Both the position numbers and the translations under genes were made by a program. Under the pieces are notes generated by a model. That model ran no database searches, was not told where the DNA came from, and saw only the letters and a program-made list of their open reading frames with translations. DNA of 64,000 nt from assembly GCA_036429605.1 (NCBI GenBank), contig JAVFKD010000004.1, positions 2,790,001 to 2,854,000 of the forward strand, given 5' to 3'. Each line of letters starts with the position of its first letter. Position 1 is the first letter of the stretch. The DNA comes from Cladobotryum mycophilum. Taxonomy: Eukaryota; Ascomycota; Sordariomycetes; Hypocreales; Hypocreaceae. Below are positions 48,861 to 59,619 of this stretch, in pieces.

Positions 48861-50393
48861 CTAATCGGAGTCACTGTCGTCACCCAAAAATGCCAATTCC
48901 GCATGCGCTCTCCTCCGTCTGGCTGCAAACGAGGTTGGCTCTTCTTCGTCTTCATCCTTGGCATCGTCCTTGGCATCATCCTTGGCATCATCCTTGGCAT
49001 CGTCCTTGACTTCGTCGTCCTCCGCATCGCTCTCTGCCTTGGCTTCCGCCCTGGCTCCCGCCTTGGTGGGTTTGCCTTTACTCTTGCTCCGACTCGCCCT
49101 TCCGCCAGAGTTCATTCCCCACAGTTTGTTCATCTCCTGCGCTGCCTCAACATCAGCCTTGAGTTCTCGCATCTCCTTGATCTCCCGTGCTTTGGCTTCG
49201 GAGAAGCGCCCATCCATGCCGATATCCGTAAGCATCTGTTTAAGATGGCGAATTTTTGCTCCGGCGTTGTCACCATACTGTTTGAGTTCATTGTGCCATA
49301 GCTTGCGGATACCACACTTGATTAAATGCGATTGCAACTTTTTGATCTCGGCTTCTTTAGGATCGTCAGGTACTGGTGGTGCTTTCTTGGAGGAGGCTGG
49401 CTTGGAGGCTTTAGACTTTGATGATGCTTCCTTTGGTTCCTTGGTTTCCTTTGGGTCCTTCTTTTTGCGTTTTGTAGGCGGCGGTTCGTCAATAACGTCA
49501 GAATATTCGTCTTCCTCCTTTACTTCTTCCTTTACCTCCTCTTTTTCTTCGTCCTTTATCTCATCCTTTGGCTCTTCGCTCTCGTCCTTGACAGGTGACT
49601 TTGTATCCCCATCTTCTGTGTCTTGGAGAGTATTTACTGGGGGCTTCTCTTCATCAGACTCTTCGTGTTTCTCAACACTGGCCTTGGTTTCACTTTCGGA
49701 ATCATCTTCAATTTTGGAATCTTTGGTGTCATCTCCAGATTCCTCCTTCACATTCCGCTTGCGTTTCCTAGCAGGTGGGGGGCTCAACTCGGAAGATTCC
49801 GCTTCCTCTTTGTCATCCTCTTCTTCATCAGAATCTGTAACGGCCTTGGGCTTGTGGCGCGCGGTAAGCTTCTTGCTCTTGAGTTTTGTGTCTTTTTCGC
49901 TGGCTTCATCAGCATCCAAATCAGCTGCCTTGACTTTACGCCTGGCTGCGACCTTTTTCTTTTTCGGCTTCGTCTCTGGCTCGCTCTCTTCGCTTGCATC
50001 GGACTCCTCTTTTTCTTGACAATGCCCGAAGACCGCTTCCGACGCTTTGGCTGAGGGGACTCGGGCTTGGGCGATTGACGCTTGGTGCTGGCTTTTGTCT
50101 CGGGTTCCGACTTTGAACCGGCTTCGCCTTCTAGCAGTTTATCCTATGGATGCCGGTTAGAGGGTAGGCCGTCTGATTGCTGACTCTAGAGCGACACTTA
50201 CCACTTGTTCTTTGATGACTGCTTTGCTTGTTTGCTTCCATTTGCCTGAAGTGAAGAAGCCATCCTCTAACCCAAGCTTCTCTTCAACATGCCTTCGGAC
50301 TTTGTTGACGGATGTCGCATCTGGATCTTCCTCGAACACTTCGCGAGTACTCTGTACGAGAGCCTCCTTAATTTTTGCAGCTGAAGGTGCCAT
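48861..50393 (-). CDS. DEK-C domain acidic chromatin-associated protein
   Basis: Probably a nuclear chromatin or transcription regulator. Exon 1 is 50393-50202 (64 codons), the intron is 50201-50144 and exon 2 is 50143-48861. The first ~64 residues form a DEK-C fold (IKEALVQSTREVFEEDPDA, then VRRHVEEKLGLEDGFF). A long Lys/Glu/Asp-rich region with NLS-like KKKK/RKRK clusters follows. A conserved helical domain sits near the C-terminus: IKKLQSHLIKCGIRKLWHNE and LKQMLTDIGMDGRFSE. The frame breaks at a T5 run (plus 50010-50014); one more A on the coding strand restores ...SGIVKKKEESDASEESEP and gives 491 residues. A 12-bp tandem repeat encodes four DAKD units near the C-terminus. The domain assignment is from pattern only. 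Confidence 0.82.
48954..49014. repeat. 12-bp coding tandem repeat (DAKD units)
   Basis: Four to five copies of a 12-bp unit (plus strand ccttggcatcat/g), in frame, encode Asp-Asp-Ala-Lys repeats in the C-terminal part of the DEK-C protein. Confidence 0.85.
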
Positions 50394-50922
50394 TTCAATT
50401 GTGTGATGCGGCAGTGGGATGTAACAATAAATTGACTGAATTGGGAGCCGCGGGGGATTTGCGCTGCCGAGGGGAATGCGATAACTTTCAAAGGCGCGTC
50501 CTGACGCGACAGGCCTGAGCTTTCTTGTGATGTCAATAATGCCCAGGTTCGCTGCAGTCCCCTGCAAAAGATCCCTGCGACAGTGGTGGGGTGAGAGGAG
50601 AGAGCCAATCAGATTGAGCAAAAAGTGATCAGTTTAGTGGGTGAAATAATGGACACTCTGTAACGGGAGTTACGGTAGCTCTGGAAGCTTCTTCTCTCTT
50701 ACAGTTGGCTTTTGAAAGGAAAATAAACAGGATCTACATATCTTTTTGAATATTAAATATATTTATTTCCTTCAAACTTTTATTGTTGTTGCTTTAGGTA
50801 AAAGAGGTGATGATACATACTAGTTGGTGAGGGAACAATAAGGCATCTATCTCACTTATTAAGGCAGTCAATTTTTCACTCTCATTACACATTACTATTA
50901 CATCATCTTCAACTTCGCCAAG
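50394..50922. promoter_or_regulatory. divergent DEK-C/MDM35 promoter region
   Basis: About 530 bp between divergent starts. The right half (50690-50900) is AT-rich. No gene is supported. Confidence 0.4.
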
Positions 50923-51414
50923 ATGTCTGCATCGCTTGCTCCCGAGTGCAACGAAGTCAAAGAGTAAGCTTCAAAAGGACTATAAATGGTATAAAATGTC
51001 GTCTCCTAACCGAATTTAGGCGCTATGATACCTGCTTCTTAAAGTGGTATAGTGAGAGTAAGGAATTGAAGCCATTGCCACCTTGGCTGTAGCTGTAGCT
51101 GTAGCTTACAGTTGAGTAGAGTATCTTCGAGGGGCAGAAAAGGACAGCAAAGAATGTGCAGGCTTGTTTAGCGAGTACCAGAAATGCCTTGGTGTGAGAT
51201 TCACCGGTTATGCTGTGTACGTCTGCGATGCTGATGCTTTGGCATAGGTGGCACTAAAGGCCAGAGGTATAGATAAGCTCCTGGAAGAAGCTCGAGAGGA
51301 TAACAAGGAAAACGACGTTAGGCTTAACGGACCTAAGAGTGAGTTACCTATGATGAAGATGATGGATATATATGTATATACATGCCTTCATATGCTAATA
51401 TTCTTATAGGATAG
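50923..51414 (+). CDS. MDM35: MDM35/TRIAP1-type twin CX9C mitochondrial protein
   Basis: Mdm35 binds Ups/PRELI proteins in the intermembrane space and so supports phospholipid transfer. Every exon is short: 50923-50963, 51020-51057, 51120-51193, 51248-51338 and 51410-51414, summing to 83 codons (82 residues). The spliced product begins MSASLAPECNEVKERYDTC, which contains the first C-x9-C. It continues FLKWYSEKYLRG, then CAGLFSEYQKC, the second C-x9-C, then VALKARGIDKLLEEARED. All four Cys needed for the two disulphides are present. Donors are gtaagc, gtaagg, gtgaga and gtgagt. The last intron is uncertain: reading through it ends at 51409 with a different tail. Intron 2 carries a ctgtag hexamer repeat. 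Confidence 0.88.
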
Positions 51415-52143
51415 GTAGTTGCTCTCAATATTGCTCCTGTATACTCCATGCAGTGACACATGTAAGGATCTAGACAAATTTGCTGGGCACTCTTTTTTTT
51501 ATAATTTTTTTTATAACGCAACTTTGTAACATTAGAACTAGAAACGAATTCCTCTCAGACTTTGAAAAGACAGTGATGAATCTAGCTATGATGATGGCCT
51601 TTTTACCCAAACACAACAGTACTACTATCATGAAGAAAATCAATTAACAAATGTCGTCAATATCGAAGCCACGTGATTCGTCGCATCGGCGTTCGATAAC
51701 GACCTTGACCTCCACTTTTTGGCGGGCGGTTGGCTCGAGCTACGGGCCTTTTGCAATTGGGGTTACGTGCCACCACATCAGCACCACCACCACCAGCACC
51801 ACCACTGCCACTACCACTAAAGGACGAACCGGTCTAAACCTCCACGTTCTCCCTGTTGTTGAGTTGAATCGAAATTCAATCAAAGCTCTATGGCGAATCT
51901 TTTATTTCCAATGCCAAAGACCATTTGAAATTTGCGAAGCCGCTTCAACCTTGTCCTTGCGCTAGGAAAGTAATTATCTATCTTACAGTCGAGCCCGACC
52001 TCTTTCGCATGCGATTACCCCCAACATTCGATCCCACCGACAGACAGCCCACCTTTGAATAAGCGAGACATACATCATCAACAGTTTTTTTTTAACACTC
52101 AAAGCGAACGAACGGAATGCGCTCCCGGAAGCAGTAGCGCTCT
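51415..52143. promoter_or_regulatory. MDM35 3' region and promoter of the small TM gene
   Basis: About 730 bp. It has an AT-rich part (51480-51540) and a CAC/ACC trinucleotide-rich stretch at about 51772-51825. An open frame at 51651-51965 is low-complexity Thr/Ser and unconvincing. Nothing else is seen. Confidence 0.4.
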
Positions 52144-52586
52144 ATGCACCCCTTCTCAATCCTCACCCTTGGCATATTTGTAGCTGGCTACATCACTGCA
52201 CGTTGGGATCTTGTCACTCGCCTCTATGAGCTGGCCATTTTTGCTGCGGAATACGGTGTTGTCGTAGGTCGCAAACCGTACACTTGCGTTGGGGCGGATC
52301 TAGCTAAACTTTGCTTCTCCTCTCTTTAGTTGCGCGCAGCCCGAGGTGTTGTGATTCTGACGGTCCTCTTTTCTGCCATCTTTGTACCAGTCGCCCTGTT
52401 AGCGAGAAAAGAGACCCGATTGGTATGCTACCAGAGACCACCGCCCCCCAGATGGCTGGAGAAGATGAGGCAAGATAAGAGATGCTGACGAAGCGCAGCA
52501 TCCGCGAGAACAAGGCACCGGCACGTCCGCTCGAGAACAACTCAGACGACGAGGATCCTTCTGAACTGTCGAAAAATATAAACTAG
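52144..52586 (+). CDS. small two-TM membrane protein immediately upstream of GPI1
   Basis: I cannot name the family. Exons are 52144-52263, 52330-52422 and 52482-52586, summing to 105 residues. Residues ~2-20 (HPFSILTLGIFVAGYITA) form a first hydrophobic helix. An amphipathic stretch (RWDLVTRLYELAIFAAEYG) follows, then a second helix at about 50-66 (GVVILTVLFSAIFVPVALLA). The tail is polar and acidic (NNSDDEDPSELSKNIN). The two 5' splice sites are normal; the second acceptor (aagag) is weak but keeps frame. The stop codon lies 9 nt before the GPI1 ATG, leaving no room for a separate promoter or leader for GPI1. Size, topology and position suggest a possible GPI-GlcNAc-transferase accessory subunit, but that is only inference. 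Confidence 0.65.
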
Positions 52587-52595
52587 TCATTTGTC

Positions 52596-54990
52596 ATGGT
52601 AGAGCATGATGGGTTGATGAGAGTGTTTTGGCCGACAGACCTCCGCAAGTCTGATCGCCCAGGGGTTGTTGTTGGTTGGCGGAATTCAACGCTCGATGTG
52701 TTTGTTGTAACTGTACTGGAGGATGTTGATGTCAGTTTTTGCGCGCTTCCTTTTGAACCTGAATTGACTCCTTACTGATGAACCGACAGGCTTACATGGT
52801 CGAATTTCACCTCAAGTCCGGGACCTTCTTCCGAAGCGGGCCGCACTCCCCAAACCGCATCTATGACCTTTGTGGACACTCTTCTATGCATGTTCTTGGT
52901 ATCTCCAATGCGTCGAGTACAAGCATTATTGACCCCTCTTGGGTCTGCGCGAAAGCAGGCGCAAACAGTCGCCACCCACAAATAACCTGTGCCAAAGCCT
53001 CGAGCATCCAACTTATCCTCTACGACAGGCCTCACCCCAAAGGGATGCAGTACATCTCCCTCAATCCAATAGCGCTGGCTTTGGGCGACAAGGGATCCGC
53101 ATTGGAAGACACAGCAGCATATCAGGAGGAAAGCAACGATGCCAAACGGGAGCGGATAGCGAAAGAGAATCGGCGCAAGTTGGTCGAAAAGCTAAAGCAG
53201 CACACCATCATCAAGCGTGTTCCGTCTGCCAGGGACAAGGCATTGCCCAAGATTGTCAATCAAGTCAATTGGTCTTGGGAGCTGGAACAAACGCTGCAGC
53301 AAAATGTAGGGCGGTTAGGTCCAAGGCCGAAGCGTGGCCTTAGTGTCTCGGAGAGAGTCGTGGAGTCTGCTACAACGATGCGAAACTATGTGCTCGTGCA
53401 GTTGTGGACTCTTTTTGCCGTCTATCTATTCCCAATCATACGGAAAGCTTTTGTGGTGTTTCTCTTTGCCCACAGGATGATTGCAGAGCTGCTTCTCATC
53501 ATTCTGGAGTTTCGCGCCAAGCCGGGATACGCTGCCCTCAAGGACATATCTGCGACTGCTCAACAGATCGAGATCCGTCTTCAGCAGTTTTGCTACTGGC
53601 CGATGCAATACGTTACGTTGCGACAAAGAAAGACGAATTGGGCGAGCGTCACGACGAGCCATCCAGACTATATCCGTTTCTACAATAGTTTATGGCTGGT
53701 TGCCAATGATGTTATTATCGGCATGGCGGTGGGTTCATACATTATTGAGCACAAGGATTGGGTTGCGGCGCAGATTCAAGAACTCCTACGAACCTACACC
53801 GTCGAAGCTCTTCAGCGGAGTATATCGTGGCTTATGGGGTGGCCCGCTGGTTTAAAACTCAATGGCGAACTTGCAGCTTTTCTCGGTGACTTGTTTCTCT
53901 GGGTCATTGATTACTGGTCGAGTACGTTGTGGCAAGAGATCAATCAAATGGTGATGAATCAAATTGACTAACATTTGGTTAATAGGTTGCATTGAGACGT
54001 TAAGCCCTGCATTGCCGCAGATTATATGGTTCATTGGCTTCTCCTCCTTCGCCGGTGCTAGCATGCCCATCGCCATGTTTTCCGACCTTCTCTCTGCGCT
54101 TACCATGCACATATATTCCTTCTACCTTGCGTCAGCGCGCATATACCACTGGCAGCTGACGATTCTGCTATCCCTTTTCCACCTCTTTCGCGGCAAGAAG
54201 CACAATGTCCTCCGAAATCGTATCGATTCCTGTGACTACGATCTCGATCAGCTCCTCGTCGGGACTATTCTTTTCACACTTTTGTTTTTCCTTTTACCCA
54301 CCGTGGTAGTTTTCTACCTTAACTTTGCGATTGCGAGGATGGTCATCATTTCGATGAAGGCCGGCTTTGATACGGCGCTCTCTTGCCTTAATCATTTCCC
54401 CTTGTTTGCTTTAATGTTGAGACTTAAAGACCCAAGCAGATTACCAGGTGAGGCTTTTTGTTCCCATTGGTGGGTGGGTGGGTGTAGGATAGGTCGCCTT
54501 GGAACTAACGTGACTAGGTGGCATCCGCTTTGAACTTCGAGATACCCATGATGATAGAATTACCAACACTAATTATAAGATTTCTAATGAACCACCAACC
54601 TCTGTTATATATCTCAAGGTTTGTTTAAAAACCGTGTCTACATTGTTGGTTCCCCAGATCTGACCACCGCTACAGTCGATCCCACTCACTTTCCGGGCCA
54701 TGTTTCATCAATACTTCCAGATGGCTCAACGAATACGGCATCACTACCTATCGCCTCGCGTGCTGTTCTGCCTCCTTACGGGACAGTTTGTCCCTCCCAT
54801 TAATAGGAAGAACCTGTATAGCTTACAGTACAGCATGTTGCCGACGAGGAGGGCGACGGTGTGGGAAATGTGGCGGGCTCTCAACACGGAAATTGAGATT
54901 CCGCAAAAGAAGCCATTTCAAATGCCAAATATTCCTTCATTCCAAAACGGAGGCAGGCGTCCAGCAGTATTTGGTAGATCGAGAACATGA
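52596..54990 (+). CDS. GPI1: GPI1, subunit of GPI N-acetylglucosaminyltransferase (PIG-Q)
   Basis: Gpi1 stabilises the ER complex that transfers GlcNAc to phosphatidylinositol, the first step of GPI-anchor synthesis. Exons are 52596-52730, 52790-53921, 53986-54447, 54518-54618 and 54676-54990, giving 714 residues. The N-terminus reads MRVFWPTDLRKSDRPGVVVGW (starting at the second Met). The membrane domain carries family motifs: FLGDLFLWVIDYW, IIWFIGFSSFAGASMPIAM, DLLSALTMHIYSFYLASARIY, QLLVGTILFTLLFFLLP and, after the last splice, MFHQYFQMAQRIRHHYLSPR and FVPPINRKNLYSLQYSMLP. About six TM segments are visible. A short N-terminal extension precedes the second Met (52617). Together with CWH43 it is one of two GPI-pathway genes here. 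Confidence 0.94.
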
Positions 54991-55281
54991 TATAAAATAC
55001 AATAGGATAGAATAGAGACAAATATTGTTATTTAAACTCCTGCTACTTATGCAACTACAGGTGAATTCGGTTTGAGCGGGTACAATGGCAAAACCTACCT
55101 TGACAGCGCCCAGATGATGAGAAAGTCAACTGGAATAATCGGAAGCATAAATCTGCGCCTGCCCGCCTTACTATTTAACCCCCCCCCTTCCTCTTTCCTC
55201 TTCTTCTCAGCACAAGTCTTAGCCTATCTTCTTTCTACATCATATCCATCACATTCCCTCAAAGCAAGCCAAACTGCATAC
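54991..55281. other. short spacer between GPI1 and the next gene
   Basis: About 290 bp. The right half is a CT-rich leader-like stretch (55180-55280). An in-frame upstream ATG at 55072 extends the next gene, but with leader-like composition. Confidence 0.4.
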
Positions 55282-55983
55282 ATGCAATTACCACCTCAAA
55301 CGCCCTGCCCAGAAGGCAAGGTGCAAAGAAGCAACACAATCACCCCAAGGCCTGGTCGGCCCAAGGATACGCGCCCAGTACAACCTAACAAGCCCTCTAA
55401 CCTTGTCGACGATATTATTAGGCGCAGCATCAGACGAATACGCAGAAATATAGAAGCTTTCATACACAACAGGCGCAGGGTTGCTAATCTTCTGGGATCC
55501 GACACTACCGCCCCCCACCGATCGAGGGCAGACAGAGTCGGGACACTAGGCAAGCCAGAGTCATCACCAAGAATGAATACCAAGGGGTTGGATTGGTCTA
55601 GGTCTTCTAGGAAGGCTTCCAGAGATTTATCTCGCCGCGGTCCGCTTGCTGTACAACACATGATTGCCGGCTTCATGACGCCAGCCCCTCAGCGTCCGCT
55701 AAGCCAGAGCGCCCTCTCTGCCCTGGGACGAGCTGTCAAGTCGGCGAGGTGCCAATCAAAGGGTACCCCAAAGGGAATTCCGAGAATCGTCGTGACGACG
55801 CCCAAGGGAGTACGTGTCCCGGTCGAACTTATGCCTCCGTGGCGCAGGCTAAGCCGGTCAAACTCTACCACGAGGAGACGCAAGAGGTGGACACGGAGAG
55901 GTTACTTGAGTCCTCCTGTAAAAGGTAGCAAAGCTTATATGGATGCTAGGGAAAAGCTTAGGGGGGCCGGAAAGAAAGAATGA
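55282..55983 (+). CDS. basic protein of unknown function
   Basis: I do not recognise this one. From the ATG at 55282 (MQLPPQTPCPEGK) it encodes 233 residues, rich in Arg, Lys, Ser and Pro with no membrane segment. A helical basic segment (DDIIRRSIRRIRRNIEAF) and a C-terminal part with RIVVTTPKGVRVPVELMPPW look the most ordered. The ATG at 55072 would add 70 residues, but that stretch reads like a pyrimidine-rich leader, so I prefer the later start. The base composition is coding-like, and the opposite-strand frames are shadows. Its high charge suggests nucleic-acid binding; no domain is visible. Confidence 0.6.
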   Translation: MQLPPQTPCPEGKVQRSNTITPRPGRPKDTRPVQPNKPSNLVDDIIRRSIRRIRRNIEAFIHNRRRVANLLGSDTTAPHRSRADRVGTLGKPESSPRMNTKGLDWSRSSRKASRDLSRRGPLAVQHMIAGFMTPAPQRPLSQSALSALGRAVKSARCQSKGTPKGIPRIVVTTPKGVRVPVELMPPWRRLSRSNSTTRRRKRWTRRGYLSPPVKGSKAYMDAREKLRGAGKKE

Positions 55984-57103
55984 AGCATTTACACTGTTTT
56001 TTTCTTCTCTCTTTTCATTTCGACATGGATAGAGTACAAGGATAGCATTTGTTGTGGGACAAAAAACGGATATCATCGATGTATTGGGATAAAACTTTGA
56101 GGTTTTTGTTTTCTGAAGATACTACTGTCTTTCAAGAATGGATATGGGCTTGAGATACTAGAAAAGTTTGGTTGGGGTTTTTAAAAAAAATTGTACGAGC
56201 AAAAATGGGGCCATCTATTTTGATGATTGATATCATAGACGATCAAGGATGTGTTTCCCTTAGGGTAGCTGGATACAGGTAGATGAGATCAATCATACAG
56301 CAATCAAATTCTTTCTGGTAATAATTTAATGGCTTTGATGATACTGAATGATTATACTCTATGGGACTGGAAGACCCAATACATTTTTTTTGGGAGGGGA
56401 TACCTATGCAACGAAAGTAAACAAACAGCATCATCATGAGATGACGTCTCATGGCGTTGCACTGGAGAGCTCCCCCTTCTTTTCACCCCACCTGGACCTG
56501 ATCCGACCCCTCATTCTTTTTTTGCATGAGCTCCAGCTGTGACAGCATAAACAGGGTGGTATGTGGGGTAACAAAAAGGACATCCATGATACCAGTCACA
56601 CATTTAGAGCTCTTCCCACACGCAAACACACACTCTCTCCCGTCTTGGTGTGTCACATCAAACCAGCCAGCTCCAATTTTTTTTTATTACCGTCGGCGAG
56701 GGCTCGATAATCAGGCCATACGTCATACCATTTTTACCTCCTCTTTTTTGATTGTTTTCTTTTGTTTGCTCTCCCAGCTTCCTACACTACTACACTGCCT
56801 AGTCACGATATACAGGGGCGAGCTTGGTTAATACTACCTGGTAAGTAGGTACTTTGATTGGGGGGGGGGTTGCATCACGGTTAGGCGCTTTGTTTGGGAG
56901 CGTGATCGACTGTTTTCTGATTCTCGTTCCACTTGCATCTACATCGCTTTACTGAGCTACCATCACACACGCACACACACGTACACAATATACATATATA
57001 TCTGCTACTAGAGCTTACTTTTGATAGCAGTAGCCATCCACGACCAAGACGCAACCAGATCATAAGCTTCTATTCTTAAAAAAACTCTTCCATCTTTTAC
57101 AAC
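55984..57103. other. 1.1 kb intergenic region, no gene seen
   Basis: AT-rich 3' sequence at 55990-56420, then mixed sequence with a TACCTGGTAAGTAGGTA-type motif at 56836-56852 and a G10 run at 56861-56870. A short CA repeat lies near 56968-56982. The TBCC leader and promoter must lie at the right end. No coding frame is convincing. Confidence 0.45.
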
Positions 57104-58417
57104 ATGGATCCCAAGGAACGATTCCATCGCCACTTTCGCGATAGTGTCGAAGGTATGCAAGCAAAAGAAATCATCCCACGAGTTAAACAATGCACGCGCA
57201 ATCATTAACCCGGATATATCGCACCAGACCTCCAGGACCAAATAGGACAATTGCAATCCTTCTCTACTGTCGGGGGCGAGCGGCAGGAAGCCACGGACCA
57301 TATCCTCGCCGGCATCAGCAAGCTTCAGAATGAGGTCGCCGACGCCGCAGAATTCACGCCAGCATACGATCGAAAACAATACTCAGAGGTCGGTCTTACA
57401 CCCAATGTCACAATTCAATGTCACAATTCGAAACTGCTCGACTAATCTTTTTTTGATGATATTTTCTTCCCGTATAGGCTATCAAGGGTCTACAAGACAA
57501 GCTTAACGAGACCATTGCCAAATTGGCACCCAAATCGCGTTTCCAGTTCAAGCGCAACGTTTCTACCACCCACGTCGATATGGGAGCACCCGAAAACGAC
57601 CCTCGACTGAATCCAGGAAGCATGTCCCGACATCCGCACAGTGTACAGAATCCACCGGGTGCGGCGACAACGCCACTGTCGGAGAAGGATGATACCCTAG
57701 GAGACTTGCCGTCTAAAGAGAAGGACTACAATGAAGAGTTGGCTAGGTCGGGTCCCTCGTCCCTTCGAAAGCCGAGCTTTTCTGCGGCTCAGAGCATTGG
57801 CATCTCCCACCAAACAGGATTGCACATCATTCTTCCCTCGTCCGCAAGACGGGCCACCGCCGCTGGATGGTTACGAAACCTCAACGACTGCATAGTCGAC
57901 ATGTCCGTTCCTACAATCGAGGGAGCACCGTTTCCGGGTCTCGTACTCAAGGATATCAATAGAAGTCTAATTATTGCTGGCCGTGTCGCTGGTTCGATTC
58001 ATATCAGTGGCATATCCGACAGTATACTGGTTGTAGTAGCTCGCCAGGTTAGGATTCACGAGTGCAAAAACGTCGATATCTACTTGCACTGCGCGAGTCA
58101 TCCCATCATTGAAGACTGTTCAGGGATGCGCTTTGCCCCTCTGCCCGAAAGCTATGTATGTGTTTCCAGCCCCGTCGCAGCACGCTTCTTATTAGATACT
58201 GACTCGAGAGCAGATGACAGATGTTGATAGGTCGACGGAAAATCAATGGGACCAGGTCGATGACTTTAAATGGCTCAAGTCAGATCACAGCCCCAATTGG
58301 ACAACCCTATCAGTAGCTCAGACACTCACTGATGAGATGTGGACCAAAGTCGTGCCAGGGCAGCCTGGAGCCAGCGTGCAAGAAACCCTGAGCAAAGTTG
58401 GGATACCGAGAAAATAA
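57104..58417 (+). CDS. tubulin-binding cofactor C (TBCC)
   Basis: TBCC is the GTPase-activating cofactor in the tubulin-folding pathway that releases alpha/beta-tubulin dimers. Exons are 57104-57152, 57228-57388, 57478-58155 and 58214-58417, giving 363 residues. An N-terminal spectrin-like helical segment (MDPKERFHRHFRD ... AIKGLQDKLNETIAKL) is followed by a linker. The C-CAP/TBCC beta-helix domain starts at about residue 175 (PGLVLKDINRSLIIAGRVAG). It has the conserved Arg-finger motif QVRIHECKNVDIYLHCAS and HPIIEDCSGMRFAP. The C-terminus has WDQVDDFKWLKSDHSPNW, as in the family. The last acceptor could also sit 3 nt upstream, adding one Gln. Confidence 0.92.
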
Positions 58418-58517
58418 CATAATTTGTCCTCGATGTAAAAGTGTATAATTCGGTCGGCAGGGAAAGTGGCAAGGGCATGTATAGTAAAAACTCAAGGCGG
58501 TTTTTTTATCGTTGGTC

Positions 58518-58925
58518 TCAAATGTCCATTTTGTCTCCTGTAGCAGACGAATCTTTGCTAAACTTGACGCCGCCGTCGCGTAGACGTTCTAGAAGAGCCC
58601 GCTGCATGTCGATACGCGTTTCCAGTTCCTTGATTTCCGTCTTTTGCTCGTCAATGGTACGATCCATGTCGGGTAATGTGCGAACCTGTGCTCTGGCATG
58701 CTGCAACTTGTGCTTCAACTTGTCAGTAGCGCCAGGCACGTCCTTGAAAGAGAGCTGCTGGCCGCTGCTGCTGGGCCCACCTGGAGTAGCTCCGGTGGTT
58801 AGGCCTTGCGAGGATTGAAGCCCAGCGCGGACCTTGGCGAGGACAATGGAGAGCTCGGAGAGGGCGTCGAGGTCGTCTGGGGATAAGCTGGAGGGCAGAG
58901 CTAGAGGAGGGGCATCTGAAGCCAT
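58518..58925 (-). CDS. MED9: Mediator complex subunit 9 (fungal MED9)
   Basis: Med9 is a middle-module subunit of Mediator, bridging activators and RNA polymerase II. The start at 58925 (MASDAPPLALPSSLSPDDLD) gives 135 residues in one exon. The N-terminal part is a hydrophobic/acidic helix (LDALSELSIVLAKVRAGL). A Gly/Ser linker leads to the family's coiled-coil C-terminus: KDVPGATDKLKHKLQHARAQ, then LPDMDRTIDEQKTEIKELE and RIDMQRALLERLRD. The longer frame from 59129 is mostly His/Pro leader-like sequence. It is convergent with TBCC, with about 100 bp between stop codons. Confidence 0.8.
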   Translation of the reverse strand: MASDAPPLALPSSLSPDDLDALSELSIVLAKVRAGLQSSQGLTTGATPGGPSSSGQQLSFKDVPGATDKLKHKLQHARAQVRTLPDMDRTIDEQKTEIKELETRIDMQRALLERLRDGGVKFSKDSSATGDKMDI

Positions 58926-59619
58926 GACTCTTCTGTCTCCCTCGACGTGGTAAGGCAGATATGGAAGGGTGCCTAAAGGATGCTGTTGGGACGCGTAGGG
59001 CAATAAAAGCAGTGGACGATGGTTGGTTCGTGGAGGTTTTCGTTGATGATGGTGGTGACGGAGATTGATTGTCTTGGTAGTCGTCCACGAAACTCGGGCG
59101 GCCCGCATCCGGGCCCAGTTAGTCAGCAACGCCGCTCTTTGCTCAGGCTTTCATCACCCATAACCCGTGATGCTCAGACTTTGAATCGCCTCGACCGCCC
59201 CCCCCCCTTCCAACAGGATATATGCGAATCCGTCCACCACAGCTAATTATCGTCTTATGCTTGCACTGTACCTTATCAACTTTATATAACCTTCACTAAA
59301 ATTGAGGATCCAATTACTAGTACTAGGGGTGTGGGGATGGGTATAAATTGGTTTATGAGCCTAGATTCTAGTACGCTCTAGCAGAGGTTGACGTCCGGCC
59401 GCCAACCCCTTCAGAGAAAGGCCTGGCATATCGCGTTTCCCATTGTAGTACCATCATATCTGTTGTCGCTATTTGCATCATTTTCGCTGATTGAACGTTG
59501 GATAAGACGCTCTCTACATCTGCCCAACTTCAAGGCGCTCGCTACTACTAGTTCTCGTCGCCACAATCCTCGTCACCACAGTCCCCATCACTGAGTTTCT
59601 CGTTATGGTCGTCATCCTC
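58926..59619. other. MED9 promoter and 3' end of the broken nuclease gene
   Basis: About 690 bp. The MED9 leader lies at the left. A C9 run occurs at about 59200. No gene is supported; an open frame at 59388-59594 is short and unconserved. Confidence 0.4.

Noticed and set aside
48958..50019. 353-codon Ser-rich plus-strand frame
   Set aside because: It is the shadow of the Asp/Glu/Lys-rich DEK-C gene on the minus strand.
51651..51965. 104-codon plus-strand frame between MDM35 and the small TM gene
   Set aside because: Low-complexity Thr/Ser from a CAC/ACC repeat; no recognisable features.
55072..55281. 70-residue N-terminal extension of the basic unknown protein
   Set aside because: The stretch is pyrimidine-rich and leader-like; the ATG at 55282 begins the coding-like part.
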